Source: Pararge aegeria (taxonomy: Eukaryota; Arthropoda; Insecta; Lepidoptera; Nymphalidae). Taken from it: a DNA stretch of 64,000 nt. The stretch covers positions 19,210,701 to 19,274,700 of the forward strand of contig NC_053180.1 in the NCBI RefSeq assembly GCF_905163445.1. The letters are read 5' to 3'. Below, piece after piece: positions 1 to 9,225 of the stretch (position 1 is its first letter; every line of letters starts with the position of its first letter). Position numbers and translations under genes: made by a program. The notes beneath the pieces are model-generated. The model was not told where the DNA came from. It saw only the letters and a list, made by a program, of their open reading frames with translations, and did not search any database.

Positions 1-46
1 TGCGAAATCTAAGAGTCTCCTAATAAAAACAAATGTTCATTTTCAG

Positions 47-143
47 GCGCATCCAAAATACTCCTTCGACTACTCAGTGAAGGACCCTCACACTGGCGAT
101 GACAAGGAACACTGGGAGACCCGAGATGGTGACAAAGTTAAAG
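47..143 (+). CDS. RR-2 cuticular protein, internal exon (gene runs off left edge)
   Basis: This exon encodes 32 codons plus one base and carries the first half of a chitin-binding Rebers-Riddiford domain of RR-2 type. It reads YSFDYSVKDPHTGDDKEHWE followed by TRDGDKVK, matching the family pattern Y-x-F-x-Y-x-V-x-D-x-x-TGD-x-K then E-x-RDGD-x-V-K-G. The acceptor is tttcag at 41-46 and the donor is gtaaag from 144; the glycine codon is split with the next exon. RR-2 proteins bind chitin and build mainly hard cuticle outside epidermal cells. The signal-peptide exon and the region before the domain lie left of the window. The family call is certain; the orthologue is not. Confidence 0.95.
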
Positions 144-214
144 GTAAAGCATTCTTACAGAGTGTATTACTTTGGATTTGATATTTTTACTAGTAGAGCT
201 AAGAAGTAAGCTCG

Positions 215-263
215 CACAAAGTAGTTATCTCTCGTCAATGGGACGAGAGATAACTACTTTGTG
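215..263. repeat. Hairpin, 22-bp perfect arms, 5-nt loop
   Basis: Arms 215-236 and 242-263 are exact reverse complements around loop aatgg. The arm contains gagataacta, resembling the interior of the inverted-repeat element at 16204-16328, so this may be a remnant of that family. Confidence 0.8.
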
Positions 264-358
264 TATATACAACGTATAAATTAAAACCGAAATATTACTT
301 TACAGGCTAAGAGCACATTATTCACAGTCTCGAGACTTTTTGTGAAACCGAAACACTA

Positions 359-396
359 ATATATTATCAAAATTAAGCTTAATTTTGATAATATAT
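359..396. repeat. 38-bp perfect palindrome in repeat B
   Basis: The 19-bp halves meet at 377/378 (aag/ctt) with no loop. Related sequence (attaagcttaattttgataa) recurs at about 7185-7205 and 11040-11220. Confidence 0.85.
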
Positions 397-699
397 CATG
401 GATTTCCGCAAAGTAACGCCTGCTTCTATACAATATCGAAACACTAATAGTTTTTAAGTTGACCACTGCCATAGTTTTTACTGAAAAATATCAGGTACAG
501 CCCTAACACAACATGCAAAATTAAAATCAAGTGACTCCGCCACATAGCGTAGGTACTATGCCCGTGACGGTCTTTTATTTTCAACAGGGTTGTCGCAAGT
601 AAACACTTAAAATGTTTATAATAAGTTTGTATGGAAAAATCAATATGCTTCTTCTGATTTAATGTTTTTACAGGGTGAGTCCACCTCATTGTAACTAGA

Positions 700-905
700 A
701 AACCATGACATCACATATAAACAGAGCAACACTTCACATGGCATGCAAGGGGTACGTCCTGCAACGTTCCGCCCTGTTCCATCAACCTGAGGCGTAAGTG
801 TTATGCCTTATGTGTCTGTGATAACACCGGCAACCACGCCTTCCAGACCAAAAAAACAGCATTTCAACAATGCTGTTCAGCGGCAGAAACATGGTAGTAG
901 TACTT
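700..905 (+). repeat. Dispersed repeat G
   Basis: Contains the block cctgaggcgtaagtgttatg followed by a segment near acaccggcaaccacgcc. Diverged copies occur at 29385-29510 (reverse), 50235-50325 (reverse) and 59310-59440. The transposon class is unknown. Confidence 0.65.
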
Positions 906-1008
906 CCCGAGCTCTGCCACAAAAAGCTCTACTTTTACTCTTAGATAAAATAGTGGTTAAGGCTATATTTGAAAATTACTAATAAACTGTTTTTTTTGTA
1001 AACTTCAG

Positions 1009-1313
1009 GCACATACACCCTAGTTGAGACCGATGGAACCAAACGTGTAGTAGAATACGAAGCGGACGACAAGAACGGCTTCAATGCCGTCGTCCACAAA
1101 ATTGGCATTCCCAAGGAGGAACATGAGGAATATAAAGTGGGGAAACCAGTGTACGAGGAATATAAAGTGGGGAAACCAGTGTACGAGGAATATAAGGTTG
1201 GTAAACCAGTGTACGAGGAATACAAAGTGGGCAAACCAGTGTACGAGAGCTACCAACACGAATATCAGGGAGACGATGGATTCGTACCGATCGTGGGTAA
1301 TTACGAACACTGA
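1009..1313 (+). CDS. RR-2 cuticular protein, terminal exon with 4x10-residue repeat
   Basis: After acceptor cttcag (1003-1008) the frame finishes the RR-2 domain: GTYTLVETDGTKRVVEYEAD, then DDKNGFNAVV, the canonical RR-2 ending. It continues through four copies of EEYKVGKPVY (or its phase-shifted equivalent) and a short tail ending GNYEH before a TGA at 1311-1313. Repeat-rich tails rich in Tyr, Val and Pro are common in cuticular proteins and are thought to give extended, cross-linkable segments; that role is inferred here. The splice phase matches the upstream exon exactly. An ATTAAA at about 1381 is a possible poly(A) signal. Antisense frames across the repeats are shadows. Confidence 0.96.
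1125..1244 (+). repeat. 30-bp coding tandem repeat, 4 units
   Basis: Units at 1125-1154, 1155-1184, 1185-1214 and 1215-1244. The first two are identical at DNA level; the third and fourth differ at a few positions, most of them silent (for example ggg/ggt/ggc for Gly). Confidence 0.95.
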
Positions 1314-1437
1314 TTTAGAATAGATTACCATATCCACATTGATACTATTTTGGTTTTACACGAAAAGTAAATTTAACTGAATTAAAAATAAGACTGCATA
1401 TTTTAAGGTTTGGCACGGCCAGATATTGTAATGTACT

Positions 1438-1680
1438 AACCGTTGCCTTAGTGCAACATTTGCTCTCTCGCAATCGAAGAGTCGTTTTCGAGTAACGAAA
1501 CCCTTGAATGTCAGAGTTAAAAAAATCTTATAAATATGACTATAAAGCTCAAATTGGCAAACGGTTCTTCAGCTTAAGCAGGGCTTACGTAAAATAAAAA
1601 ATAGTAGTACTGGATTTACTACCCTAAAACAAGTATCATTAGGTCCATTTTACTTTGATGGTATAGTTTCGATAAGCGAA
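1438..1680 (+). repeat. Copy of inverted-repeat element (family of 13925-14168)
   Basis: Shares tttgctctctcgcaatcga and the following ttttcgagta...cacttgaa-like block, ending near cattaggtcc. Its right inverted arm is not clear, so the copy may be truncated. Confidence 0.5.
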
Positions 1681-3729
1681 AACCAATTCGATTGCCAGCG
1701 GACAAATCGTATTCTAAGTATGTTGTTCTGCAAGTTAAGACACGTATGTTGAATCTGGACCACAGAAATCTTAACAACAGGACAAGGCAGTGTAGTTTAA
1801 AAATTACTTGTCACTAACTGTTACAAATGTTTTGCTAGTATCAAATAAGATTTTATGTGCTCTGTGTCACGTTCGCGGATTCATATGATCTGGATCATGT
1901 AACATGTAGCAGAGTCGAACGACCCGTGCCTTGCCAATCCTTTGCTAAACCTACACCGCTAAAGCCGCTAAACCTATGAAGTCTTTTCCCATATGTTATA
2001 ATAGTATTGTGCAAAGGACTTATATACCATTATTTCGTGTATAACCATGTTGAGTTAATTGTTAGACCATTTTCCGCTATGAAGAAATAACTATAAAAAT
2101 CAGTATTAAAATATATAATGCCTCCTACACACGGTGAACAAACAAAGGCCAACCAAGAAAGTATTGAAAAATGTCACAGCCGCCATGATTTACACTTTAT
2201 AAGGTGGCCTTAGACTATGCGATGTGCAGGTAAAAGTTGCTACTGTTAAGTTAACTAATCAAGTGTCAAATGTGATAATGGAACTAACGTGTACGTTTAC
2301 ACTCAGATTTTACCAATCACTTTTAATTTTGCACTTGTCACCTACTTGCTGCTTAACAAAGTGTAAATCAGACATTATGAAGTGAGATTGTTAATATTGG
2401 GTCACTGTTATTTATATTGGCAAACGATCAGTTGAGATATTAGCCATGTCTGTATACCATACATAGGTGGCATATATAATAGCAATTTGTTGATTATTGT
2501 ATAATTATGTACTTACAGACGTTTTATTATTCTTATCGTTTTATAATTTTACTTTAAGTGATGAATAAATTTTATGTACTCGCTAATTTTAAAAATTAGT
2601 GTTAAATATATAGAATATGTATGATATCACATACCTAAATTGAGAAAAGAAATTATCTATGCTATGTATAATATTACTTACAATGTAGACTCATTTATAT
2701 TTAAAATATTAGCATGCATGGAAGTGAGTAATGCTTGTGGGTATTTATTATGTAACTTTGCTTTAAATAAAATAAGAGAAATTGTTGTTTTTCTTAAATT
2801 CGATGAGACTGTACCACGTTATTACTTTTTTATAGTTAATAAGAATTGTACAAAAACGACATGAAATATAACTTTTTTTATGTTTGAATTATTGTTTTAC
2901 TTATATATCTTTATATATTTATATATACGTATTAACTAGTACCGTTACTGAGTAACTTACTGACAGATTATGTGAACCGCTCAAGATTGAAATATGTAAT
3001 TCGTACATATTCCTTTTAAACAGTGTAGGCACAAAGGAATTCTCTAAAGGCTGGGGAAATAGGTAATGAAAGTTTGTATGGACACCCATAACACAAGTTT
3101 TTATAATTTATAAAGATGAGTTTAAGTTATTTGGATTTAAATATAATAAAATCAATCAAATTAATTAATTAATTTTGAAAATACATTTTCGCCAGGGGAT
3201 ATCTTTTCGTCGTCTGCGACTCAATACACGAAAGTGCATCAAAAATGTATATAAAAATACACACCGACCACCAATTTCATGTACATCAAATATAATTTAA
3301 ATTATTTCTTGTATAATTTCATTTAATTAAACAAGAATTATAAGCACATTTGTTTAAACCCTAATCAATGTAATGTAAAATGTAAAAAGCTGGCAAATAT
3401 ATGGCATCGTTACAGTAAAGAATAGTTTGGATATTTACCAACTTTAAAAAAAATCTGTAACAAACATGATATGACTATAGGATCTGTAAGCGTACGTTTT
3501 GTATAAGCTTTGAACTTATTTGAGACATCTTAAAGATTTCATCCGGTAATTTGTTATAAAATAATGTACAATTGCCCTTAAATTAATTGTCAATTTCTTA
3601 AAACTGCACAACTAGTTTATTTTTGCTTGTAGTATTTATATTGTTACAGTTCATTTTCTTTTAAATTTTGTTATATTTTATGGACATAAATTAAACTTTC
3701 AAATATGTAGTGTATGTATTGTTCATTGT

Positions 3730-3850
3730 CAACATCCCCGGAGGGTGCTCCGGTGTCGGAGCGAAACGTGCGAAGATCACTGCCGAAAATCAGTTTTGTA
3801 ATACACGTCTGTAAATATTCGCCTGATTTTCGCGGAGCATAGCAAATGAA
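3730..3850 (+). repeat. Dispersed repeat B fragment
   Basis: Block containing ggtgctccggtgtcggagcg followed by aaacgtgcgaagatcactg. Related blocks lie at 7030-7215, 10925-11250 and 34195-34380. Confidence 0.65.
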
Positions 3851-3935
3851 GCTTCGTATTCATTGTACATTCATTGAACGGTGTAATTATTACGCTCGTT
3901 TTGGAAAGTGGTTCAAAAAGCGTATGGGAACTTAC

Positions 3936-4075
3936 CTCTGCGCCAACGCTAGTTTGAGGCGGTCGTTCTCGTAGCGGAGCTGTTGGTCCGTGGAGTCGGC
4001 GCTGGCGGGGTCCGGCGGGGCTCCGGCCGACGCCAGCGGGCCGCGGGGCGCGCGCCCTACCGTGGCGTAGCCCCC
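3936..4075 (-). CDS. homer: Homer scaffold protein, exon 5 (linker and start of coiled coil)
   Basis: On the - strand, acceptor aacag precedes a 140-bp exon that ends CAGAG before donor gtaag. It encodes a Gly/Ala/Pro-rich linker (from GGYATVGRAP) followed by DQQLRYENDRLKLALAQ, the conserved opening of the Homer C-terminal coiled coil. Vertebrate and insect Homers continue with Ser after ALAQ, and this exon ends in phase 2 with AG, ready to complete a Ser or Arg codon. The coiled coil is known to make Homer a tetramer that links receptors. The exon is GC-rich in an AT-rich intron. If the intron were retained, a TAA would come one codon after ALAQ. Confidence 0.93.
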
Positions 4076-4822
4076 CTGTTAATTATAACATTTTCAGGGT
4101 ATGCCAATATCAAAGACGCCTTTGACAGTAGTTATATTAGCTACTACGAAGTCCCACAACTTCGTCCGCATTTGTTTTGGTTTTTAAAGCATCCCGTAGG
4201 AACAGTTTATTTGGGAGATGAGTGGCATTTAGGTGTAGTTCTACATATATACAACGTGTAACGGAATTACGAAAAACTACGAATAGTTGAAGGGCGCATA
4301 AGTATATTTAATAAGGAGTCACCCGGTAAAAATATTAAATTCATCAACATGACCCGTGATCACTGCTCCCTTCGTTTGAGGAAAATTATTTATTTTGTTT
4401 TATATTTAATTTATTATATTATTTTTAAGTAATGTAATTTTTATATAATATATTTGTAGTTACTTATTCATTTTTTGTCTTTAGTTAGAAATATTGTTTT
4501 ATATATATTGTATATATTTAAGTAATGATGTATTTATTTTATGGGTATATTTATATGTGCACCACCAAACTATTTTCTGTATTTGTTATCTTCGCCATTT
4601 GTTGCCTGAAAGAAATGAAGCGATAAGGCCGCCGAATTGTATACGTTTTTTTGTTATCCTTTTCTTTTTTTAAAGTATATTCATTCTTTCATTAAATTAT
4701 AAGAAGCATATTTATTTTTCCATAAAAACTAGTTTACTTATGATAGCCCTATTGAAGATAAAAGACCGACACACGCATAGTAAGCTTCGCGACACGTACC
4801 TAATAAAAAGCAGGGTAACGTA

Positions 4823-5205
4823 AAGCAGGGTCGATGCCCACTGCGCCAGTCGGCCGCCGAACGAAATAAATTTTATGGACAAAATTTTGCCACATTGGAT
4901 TACATTGTTGCAATATCCAGATATAGACACCTTTCTAAGCTTTTTCTAATTTAATTAAATACATTTATTTCCGCTTTCCGAGTCCTAGGCCGTGGGTTCG
5001 ATTCCTACGACTGGGAAATGTTTTTGTGATGAACATAATCGTTTTTCAGTGTCTGGGCGTTTATCTGTATTTTATAAGTATTTATGTGTATTATATTCAT
5101 ACAAATATTCAACAGCTACCTTAGTTACCCATAACACAAGCTACGCTTACTTTGGGGCTAGATGGCGATGTGTGTATTGTCGTAGTATTTTTATTTATTG
5201 TTAGT
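4823..5205 (+). mobile_element. SINE-A copy split by an inversion of its head
   Basis: The body (4973-5205, +) starts at tgagtcc-like sequence and runs through gtgggttcgattcc to the family end ttactttggggctagatggc. The tRNA-like head (ggcgcagtgggcatcgaccc) lies at 4823-4858 in the opposite orientation. Both pieces break at the same gcttt motif. Confidence 0.7.
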
Positions 5206-5451
5206 CGCCAGTGAAAATGGACAGAAGACTTCAATATCAGATTTGCACGTTTATGTATTAAGTACGAGCTGGTGACGTATATTATAGATTTAATCTAAAA
5301 ACATAGTGATATGTAGGCACCTGAAGTGAGGACGACACCGAGTGCGCGCGTTGGTGCACCATCATCTCGTCGTTCTCCGGTTTAGGCTGCAACAACCTTA
5401 CTTTAATAAGACAATAACGCGCAAAATTTAAAGCAATAGATGGCAATGACG

Positions 5452-5745
5452 CGAGTGGTGATAGCCCAGTGGGTAGCTCGACTTCACTTTCGGGGAGGCG
5501 AGTTCGATTCCCAGCAAGCACCTCTAACTTCTCAAAGTTATGTGCGTTTCAAGCAATTAAAATATCACTTGCTTCAACGGTGAAGGAAAACATCGTGAGG
5601 AAACCTGATTACCTTAAGAGTTCTCTATAATGTTCTCAAAGGTGTGTGAAGTCCACCAATCCGCACTGGGCGTGGTGGGCCCCTTTTCATTGTGGGAGGA
5701 GATCCGTGCCCCGTAGTGGGCCGGCAATGGGTTGATATGATGCCG
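5452..5745 (+). mobile_element. SINE-B, near full length
   Basis: tRNA-like head with box A (gtgatagcccagtgggtag) and box B (gagttcgattcccagc), then the family body (aatatcacttgcttcaacgg, ggtgaaggaaaacatcgtga) and end gggttgatatgatg. Confidence 0.85.
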
Positions 5746-6340
5746 ATAACAGAATTAAGAACATCCAGAAACCGTGTACACGACTACTTAATAGTAGTCG
5801 TTTACACGCATCAAAAACCACTCCACTTTAGTAGTGTTTCACGGACAGGCGGTTACTCTCTTAGTTATTAATAAGCTTAAACAAACTTGGATTTTGATGT
5901 TTAAAATTTTAATTTTAAATTTTATTTTAATTTCATTTTATTTTTTAACATAATAACCTTATTAATTATTAGTATTTTTAGATATTTATTTTGTAAATGC
6001 CGTTATATTAATGTTGAAATTATTTGTAAACGTTGTGAAAACCTGTAATAAGCTGAACATTCACTTAGCTCACAACAAAGAAAATTGGACGTGAAAAAAT
6101 GTATCAGCTGTTGGTTTTCCTAAATAAATAAATAATTCCCTTACCAGTTAACAGTTAATTTTTTTACCTCTAATAATCTAAAAGTTTACCATAAAATGGG
6201 GAAAATGGAAAAAGTGTGTGAGCTAGCAACATTAACGGGTGTGAAGTGAGATGAGCGCGGGGCGTTTTCAATGATTTTAAACCCAATGCACTGCAAGCTA
6301 TGAGGGTTCTGTATGTTCGTAATTCTGTGATGCTGATGAA
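5745..6340 (+). repeat. Repeat C with internal hairpin
   Basis: Two blocks (5745-5890 and 6110-6340), shared with 19965-20400, 23685-23905 (reverse) and 26760-27190 (reverse). A 15-bp-arm hairpin at 5774-5807 (one mismatch, loop taat) replaces the sequence cgactaatattgaag seen in other copies. Confidence 0.7.
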
Positions 6341-6377
6341 CTCTGTAGTCGTTCTGAGCACGCCAGTGTACCACTAC

Positions 6378-6554
6378 CTGCGCGGGGGACAGCGCCGGCG
6401 GCTCGTCGCCAGCGGGCGCTCTTGCCGCCAGCAGCGGGCTGGCCGTGGCGGACGCGACGGGCGTGGCGGCACCCGAACCGTTGCTCGTCTTTGCCGCCGC
6501 GCCACACTGCTGCGCTTGTATGGCCTCCTTCACCTCTTGGAATTTCTCGATGAA
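6378..6554 (-). CDS. homer: Homer scaffold protein, exon 4 (end of EVH1 domain and linker)
   Basis: Exon of 59 codons between acceptor taatag and donor gtagtg on the - strand. It opens FIEKFQEVKEAI, the C-terminal helix of the Homer EVH1 domain, and continues with an Ala/Ser/Pro-rich linker ending PPALSPAQ. Both boundaries are in phase 0 with the flanking exons. EVH1 binds PPxxF-type ligands such as metabotropic glutamate receptors, IP3 receptors and Shank (family knowledge). The frame stays open past the donor for 64 codons, but that extension is repeat C sequence, so a read-through isoform is doubtful. Confidence 0.93.
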
Positions 6555-6855
6555 CTATTAAACAAGAAGTTTTTTTTACCTTAATTTAACTAACTTTCGA
6601 AAATAAAATAAAACATTTTTTTATAATTCAAGCTTGAATATTATGTGACTACAGACAAACAGAACTGGCATAGGAATGTTTTTTTTTTTATCTATTTTTC
6701 TACATCGTCGCACACTTAGTAAAAAATTCGCCCACTCAGTATTTCTATTCGCCCACTTAGTTAATCTTTCACAAACATTGTTCGAATGCTGCTTGGTTCA
6801 ATTTATCATTATCTCATTAGCGGTCGTTTTATATTTTTTCCACCATTTTTTTTGG

Positions 6856-7009
6856 CCACCAATCCGCACTGGGCCAGCGTAATGGACTTCGACCTTATCC
6901 CCTTCATTAATTTCATTGTGAGAGGTGACGCGTGCCTTGTAGTTAATGGGTTGATATGACAATTTTTTTTATGACCGAGTGCATAAAAAAAATTGTCATA
7001 TCAACCCAT
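6856..7009 (+). repeat. SINE-B fragment ending in a 28-bp-arm hairpin
   Basis: SINE-B 3' body (accaatccgcactgggccag) ends in atgggttgatatgac. Perfect arms 6946-6973 and 6982-7009 surround loop accgagtg. Beyond the right arm an inverted SINE-B-like tail continues for about 20 bp. Confidence 0.85.
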
Positions 7010-7029
7010 GTACCCACTACGCACGTTTC

Positions 7030-7215
7030 GCCCGAAACCGAAGCATTTTCAGGAGATGTTGACTTTACAATGAATAATTGTTAAGACAACATTGCCGAGG
7101 ACCTGTTTGGTGTGGAGTATACGGATTGAAGTCATTATAAATTACACCATACAGATTCTCCTGCTGTTCGCGGAGTATAGCAAGTTAAGCTTAATTTTAA
7201 TGATATATTATGGAT
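7030..7215 (+). repeat. Dispersed repeat B
   Basis: Contains cattttcaggagatgttgac, gattctcctgctgttcgcgg and the attaagcttaatttt block. The best matches are at 10925-11250 and 34195-34380. The class is unknown. Confidence 0.65.
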
Positions 7216-7894
7216 TTCCGCCTGCTTCTTTCTAATATTTGGAACAATCACTTTTCTATTTTGCGGGAGATGAGAGCGGAGCTGACTGCATTCAACTATA
7301 CGACGTTGCCTGGATGCAAACAGCTCAATTCGCGGCTATAATAATCTGTCTACTCTCATAGCTAAGCTATGTCCAAAATTGGCCAGACCCTGGGTATCTC
7401 CTAGAAGCACAGTAAGCGATAGTGAGAAAGTACCCTTACTGGCAACATAAGTAAGGGACATACATAACCTCCATACACTGTCCAGATGGTGGCCCTTGAG
7501 TTCCGGTGGCACGCACTTCATACATGCAAAAAAACAATGCCTAACCAATTTTATATTTTATAATTTGTACAGGAGGCATTTTTTTTCCGTTTTAAACAAT
7601 CTTATTATTTCTATGCCAACCTTGGGGTAAAAAACCTGTGCACGCCACTGTTGACTTCACTAGAGTGAATCCTGACTAATATAATAAATACTAAAGGTTG
7701 TTTGTTTGTTTTTCCCTCACGCCCTAACTATGTTGAACTATGGGAACCCATCAACTTGACTTTTGGCATAGAGTTAGCTGAAAGGACAGAGTAATATAGG
7801 CTACTTTATATCCCACGAGATTTGTAATAAACCGCAATGAACGCGAACGAAGAATGCGGGCAACATTAAGTAGGAGAATAACATTACCTTTATT
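7216..7894. other. Homer intron 3 part, little recognised
   Basis: Contains a repeat D-like segment at about 7675-7850 (aatactaaaggttgtttgtt, then gttagctgaaaggacagag). Nothing coding was seen. Confidence 0.5.
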
Positions 7895-7983
7895 TTTCTT
7901 TACCACTACAAGTTAGCCCTTGACTGCAATCTCACCTGGTGGTAAGTGATGATGCAGTCTAAGATGTTAGGTTAACCTGTTAG

Positions 7984-8187
7984 CAGTGGCGTGCACAGAG
8001 GGTATGCACAGGGTATGCAGATAATATAAAATGAAGGAAATCACCAGTACGAGTTATAAATACTCAAGGGTAGGATTTTTATAACTCTTAAAATGCCAAT
8101 CCTTAAGTTGTTTATAATTTGTACTGGAGATTTTCTTCATTTTATATCATTTGCATACCCTGTGCATACCCTCTATGCACGCCGCTG
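7984..8187. mobile_element. hAT-type miniature element, long-TIR subfamily
   Basis: Starts cagtggcgtgca and ends tgcacgccgctg; flanked by the exact 8-bp duplication cctgttag (7976-7983, 8188-8195). The interior is largely an extended inverted repeat (gcagataatataaaatgaag on the left). It pairs with the copy at 22462-22654. Confidence 0.92.
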
Positions 8188-8277
8188 CCTGTTAGGTAGT
8201 ATGGTAGTCATGCCCTAATCTGTTTCCACGCGACATCGCGCCGGAACACTTAATCGCTTAGCGGCACGTCTTTGCGG

Positions 8278-8417
8278 CAGTGGCGTGCACTTCACACATG
8301 CACAAAAGCAATGCCTACCCTAAAATTTACATACAACTCGTATAAGAGCAGGATTTCTGCCTTTTTATGCAATTTTCCTGCTGTATGCATACCCTGGTAA
8401 GAAACCCAGTGCACGCA
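8278..8417. mobile_element. hAT-type miniature element, right end lost
   Basis: Left end cagtggcgtgcac is intact. The right end stops at cagtgcacgc, without cactg and without a target duplication. Flanking SINE-C sequence is also missing on that side, so a deletion removed both. Confidence 0.85.
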
Positions 8418-8530
8418 AAAGATATAATTCAGAAATTATAAATTCCCTAATTGGCCCCTGCCGGGAATCGGACCCGGGAATTAAATTCACAGCGCTCACC
8501 GTTGCGCCACGGAGTTCGTCAATAAGTTAC

Positions 8531-8662
8531 CTTCCCCAGTTCCGCCTCGGAAGCGAATCCCAGCCCGTACACAGTGTTGGCCCGCACGTCGCTCCATTGG
8601 CCGAATTTCTGCGACGTCTTCGTGAAAGTCATGTTCGCCGTGATGGTGCTGTTGATGACCGC
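8531..8662 (-). CDS. homer: Homer scaffold protein, exon 3 (EVH1 core)
   Basis: Exon of exactly 44 codons with acceptor ttatgcag and donor gtaact on the - strand. It encodes [20 protein letters not shown] followed by GQWSDVRANTVYGLGFASEA and ELGK, which matches the core of the Homer EVH1 domain almost residue for residue ([20 protein letters not shown] in the family). The Phe/Gly/Trp cluster forms part of the proline-motif binding groove in EVH1 structures. Phase 0 at both ends. Confidence 0.96.
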
Positions 8663-8695
8663 CTGCATAAATGTTATATCATATTACAAACAAAG

Positions 8696-8950
8696 CGGTG
8701 GTAGCCCAGTGTGTAGCAGCTCGACTTTACTTTCGGACATCTGAGTTCGAATCCCAGTACGCACCTCTTAACTTTTCAAGCAATTAAAATATCACTTGCT
8801 TCAACGGTGAAAACCTGCGTGCCTGAGAGTTCTACACAAAGGTGTGTGGAGTCCACCAGTCCGCACTGGGCCAGCGTGGTGGACTACGGCCTCATTGTTG
8901 GAGGAGACCCGTGCTCTGTAGTGGACCGGTAATGGATAGATATGATGCTG
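8696..8950 (+). mobile_element. SINE-B
   Basis: Head ggtggtagcccagtgtgtag with box B gagttcgaatcccag, body (aatatcacttgcttcaacgg) and end gatatgatgctgatg. It lies only 33 bp upstream (gene sense) of Homer exon 3. Confidence 0.85.
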
Positions 8951-9063
8951 ATGATTATTGGATATGTTGAAATACCTATCCAGCCTGCATATGTAAGATC
9001 ATCGGGTTTATGTCCATTAGTTTTGTTACGAGCTAAGTTGCACTGAAACTACCTAATGGCGTA

Positions 9064-9225
9064 TGCCAAAAAAGAATAAATTCAAATTCAAATTCAAAAA
9101 TCATTTATTTCAAGTAGGCCTAATATAAGCACTTTTGAAACGTCAAGTATGTCAGTTTTTAGTGACTTTACCACCGGTTAGGAAGGCAGATTCTACCGAA
9201 AAGAAACCGGCAAGAAACTCAGCAG
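9064..9225 (-). mobile_element. LINE-tail type repeat interrupted by a hAT element (continues at 10745-10775)
   Basis: Three copies of caaatt, then tcatttatttcaagtaggcc and gcacttttgaaacgtcaag, then aaaccggcaagaaactcagcag. The sequence resumes as ttgctcttttccaaaatc after the insertion. Related tails lie at 22040-22110, 32705-32790 and 51090-51175. Confidence 0.75.

Larger units (their letters stand above)
144..1008 (+). other. Intron of the cuticular protein gene
   Basis: GT-AG intron of 865 bp. It holds a 22-bp-arm hairpin at 215-263, a 38-bp perfect palindrome at 359-396 in a dispersed repeat (repeat B), repeat H sequence at about 430-690 (also at 15380-15680), and repeat G at 700-905. No coding sequence was seen. 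Confidence 0.85.
1314..3935. other. AT-rich stretch between cuticular gene and Homer exon 5
   Basis: Holds the 3' UTR of the cuticular gene and then presumably Homer intron. A repeat at 1438-1680 resembles the element at 13925-14168, and repeat B sequence lies at 3730-3850. No further Homer coiled-coil exon could be found on the - strand. Confidence 0.6.
4076..6377 (-). other. Homer intron 4
   Basis: Filled with repeats: repeat H bits at 4285-4340 and 4690-4770, a LINE-tail motif (gcgataaggccgcc) at about 4620, an inverted SINE-A at 4823-5205, SINE-B at 5452-5745 and repeat C from 5745 to 6340. Confidence 0.75.
7895..8516 (-). mobile_element. SINE-C with two nested hAT elements
   Basis: Read on the - strand: head tccgtggcgcaacggtgagc with box B-like gggtccgattcccgg at 8456-8516, and body running to ggtgagattgcagtcaaggg near 7925. 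hAT copies at 7984-8187 and 8278-8417 interrupt it. Compared with the copy at 41468-41952, body sequence next to the second hAT is missing. Confidence 0.8.

Noticed and set aside
1125..1244. CRISPR-like array
   Set aside because: Units are contiguous with no spacers, and the sequence is eukaryotic coding DNA.
941..1337. Antisense frames with Tyr/Ser or His/Phe repeats across the cuticular exon
   Set aside because: They are the complement of the 30-bp coding repeat; the sense frame has the RR-2 domain and splice sites.
6186..6377. Short Homer isoform made by reading into intron 4
   Set aside because: The extension is repeat C, which also occurs in intergenic DNA, so the open frame is probably chance.
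6300..6584. Arg-rich + strand frame over Homer exon 4
   Set aside because: Antisense to a supported Homer exon.
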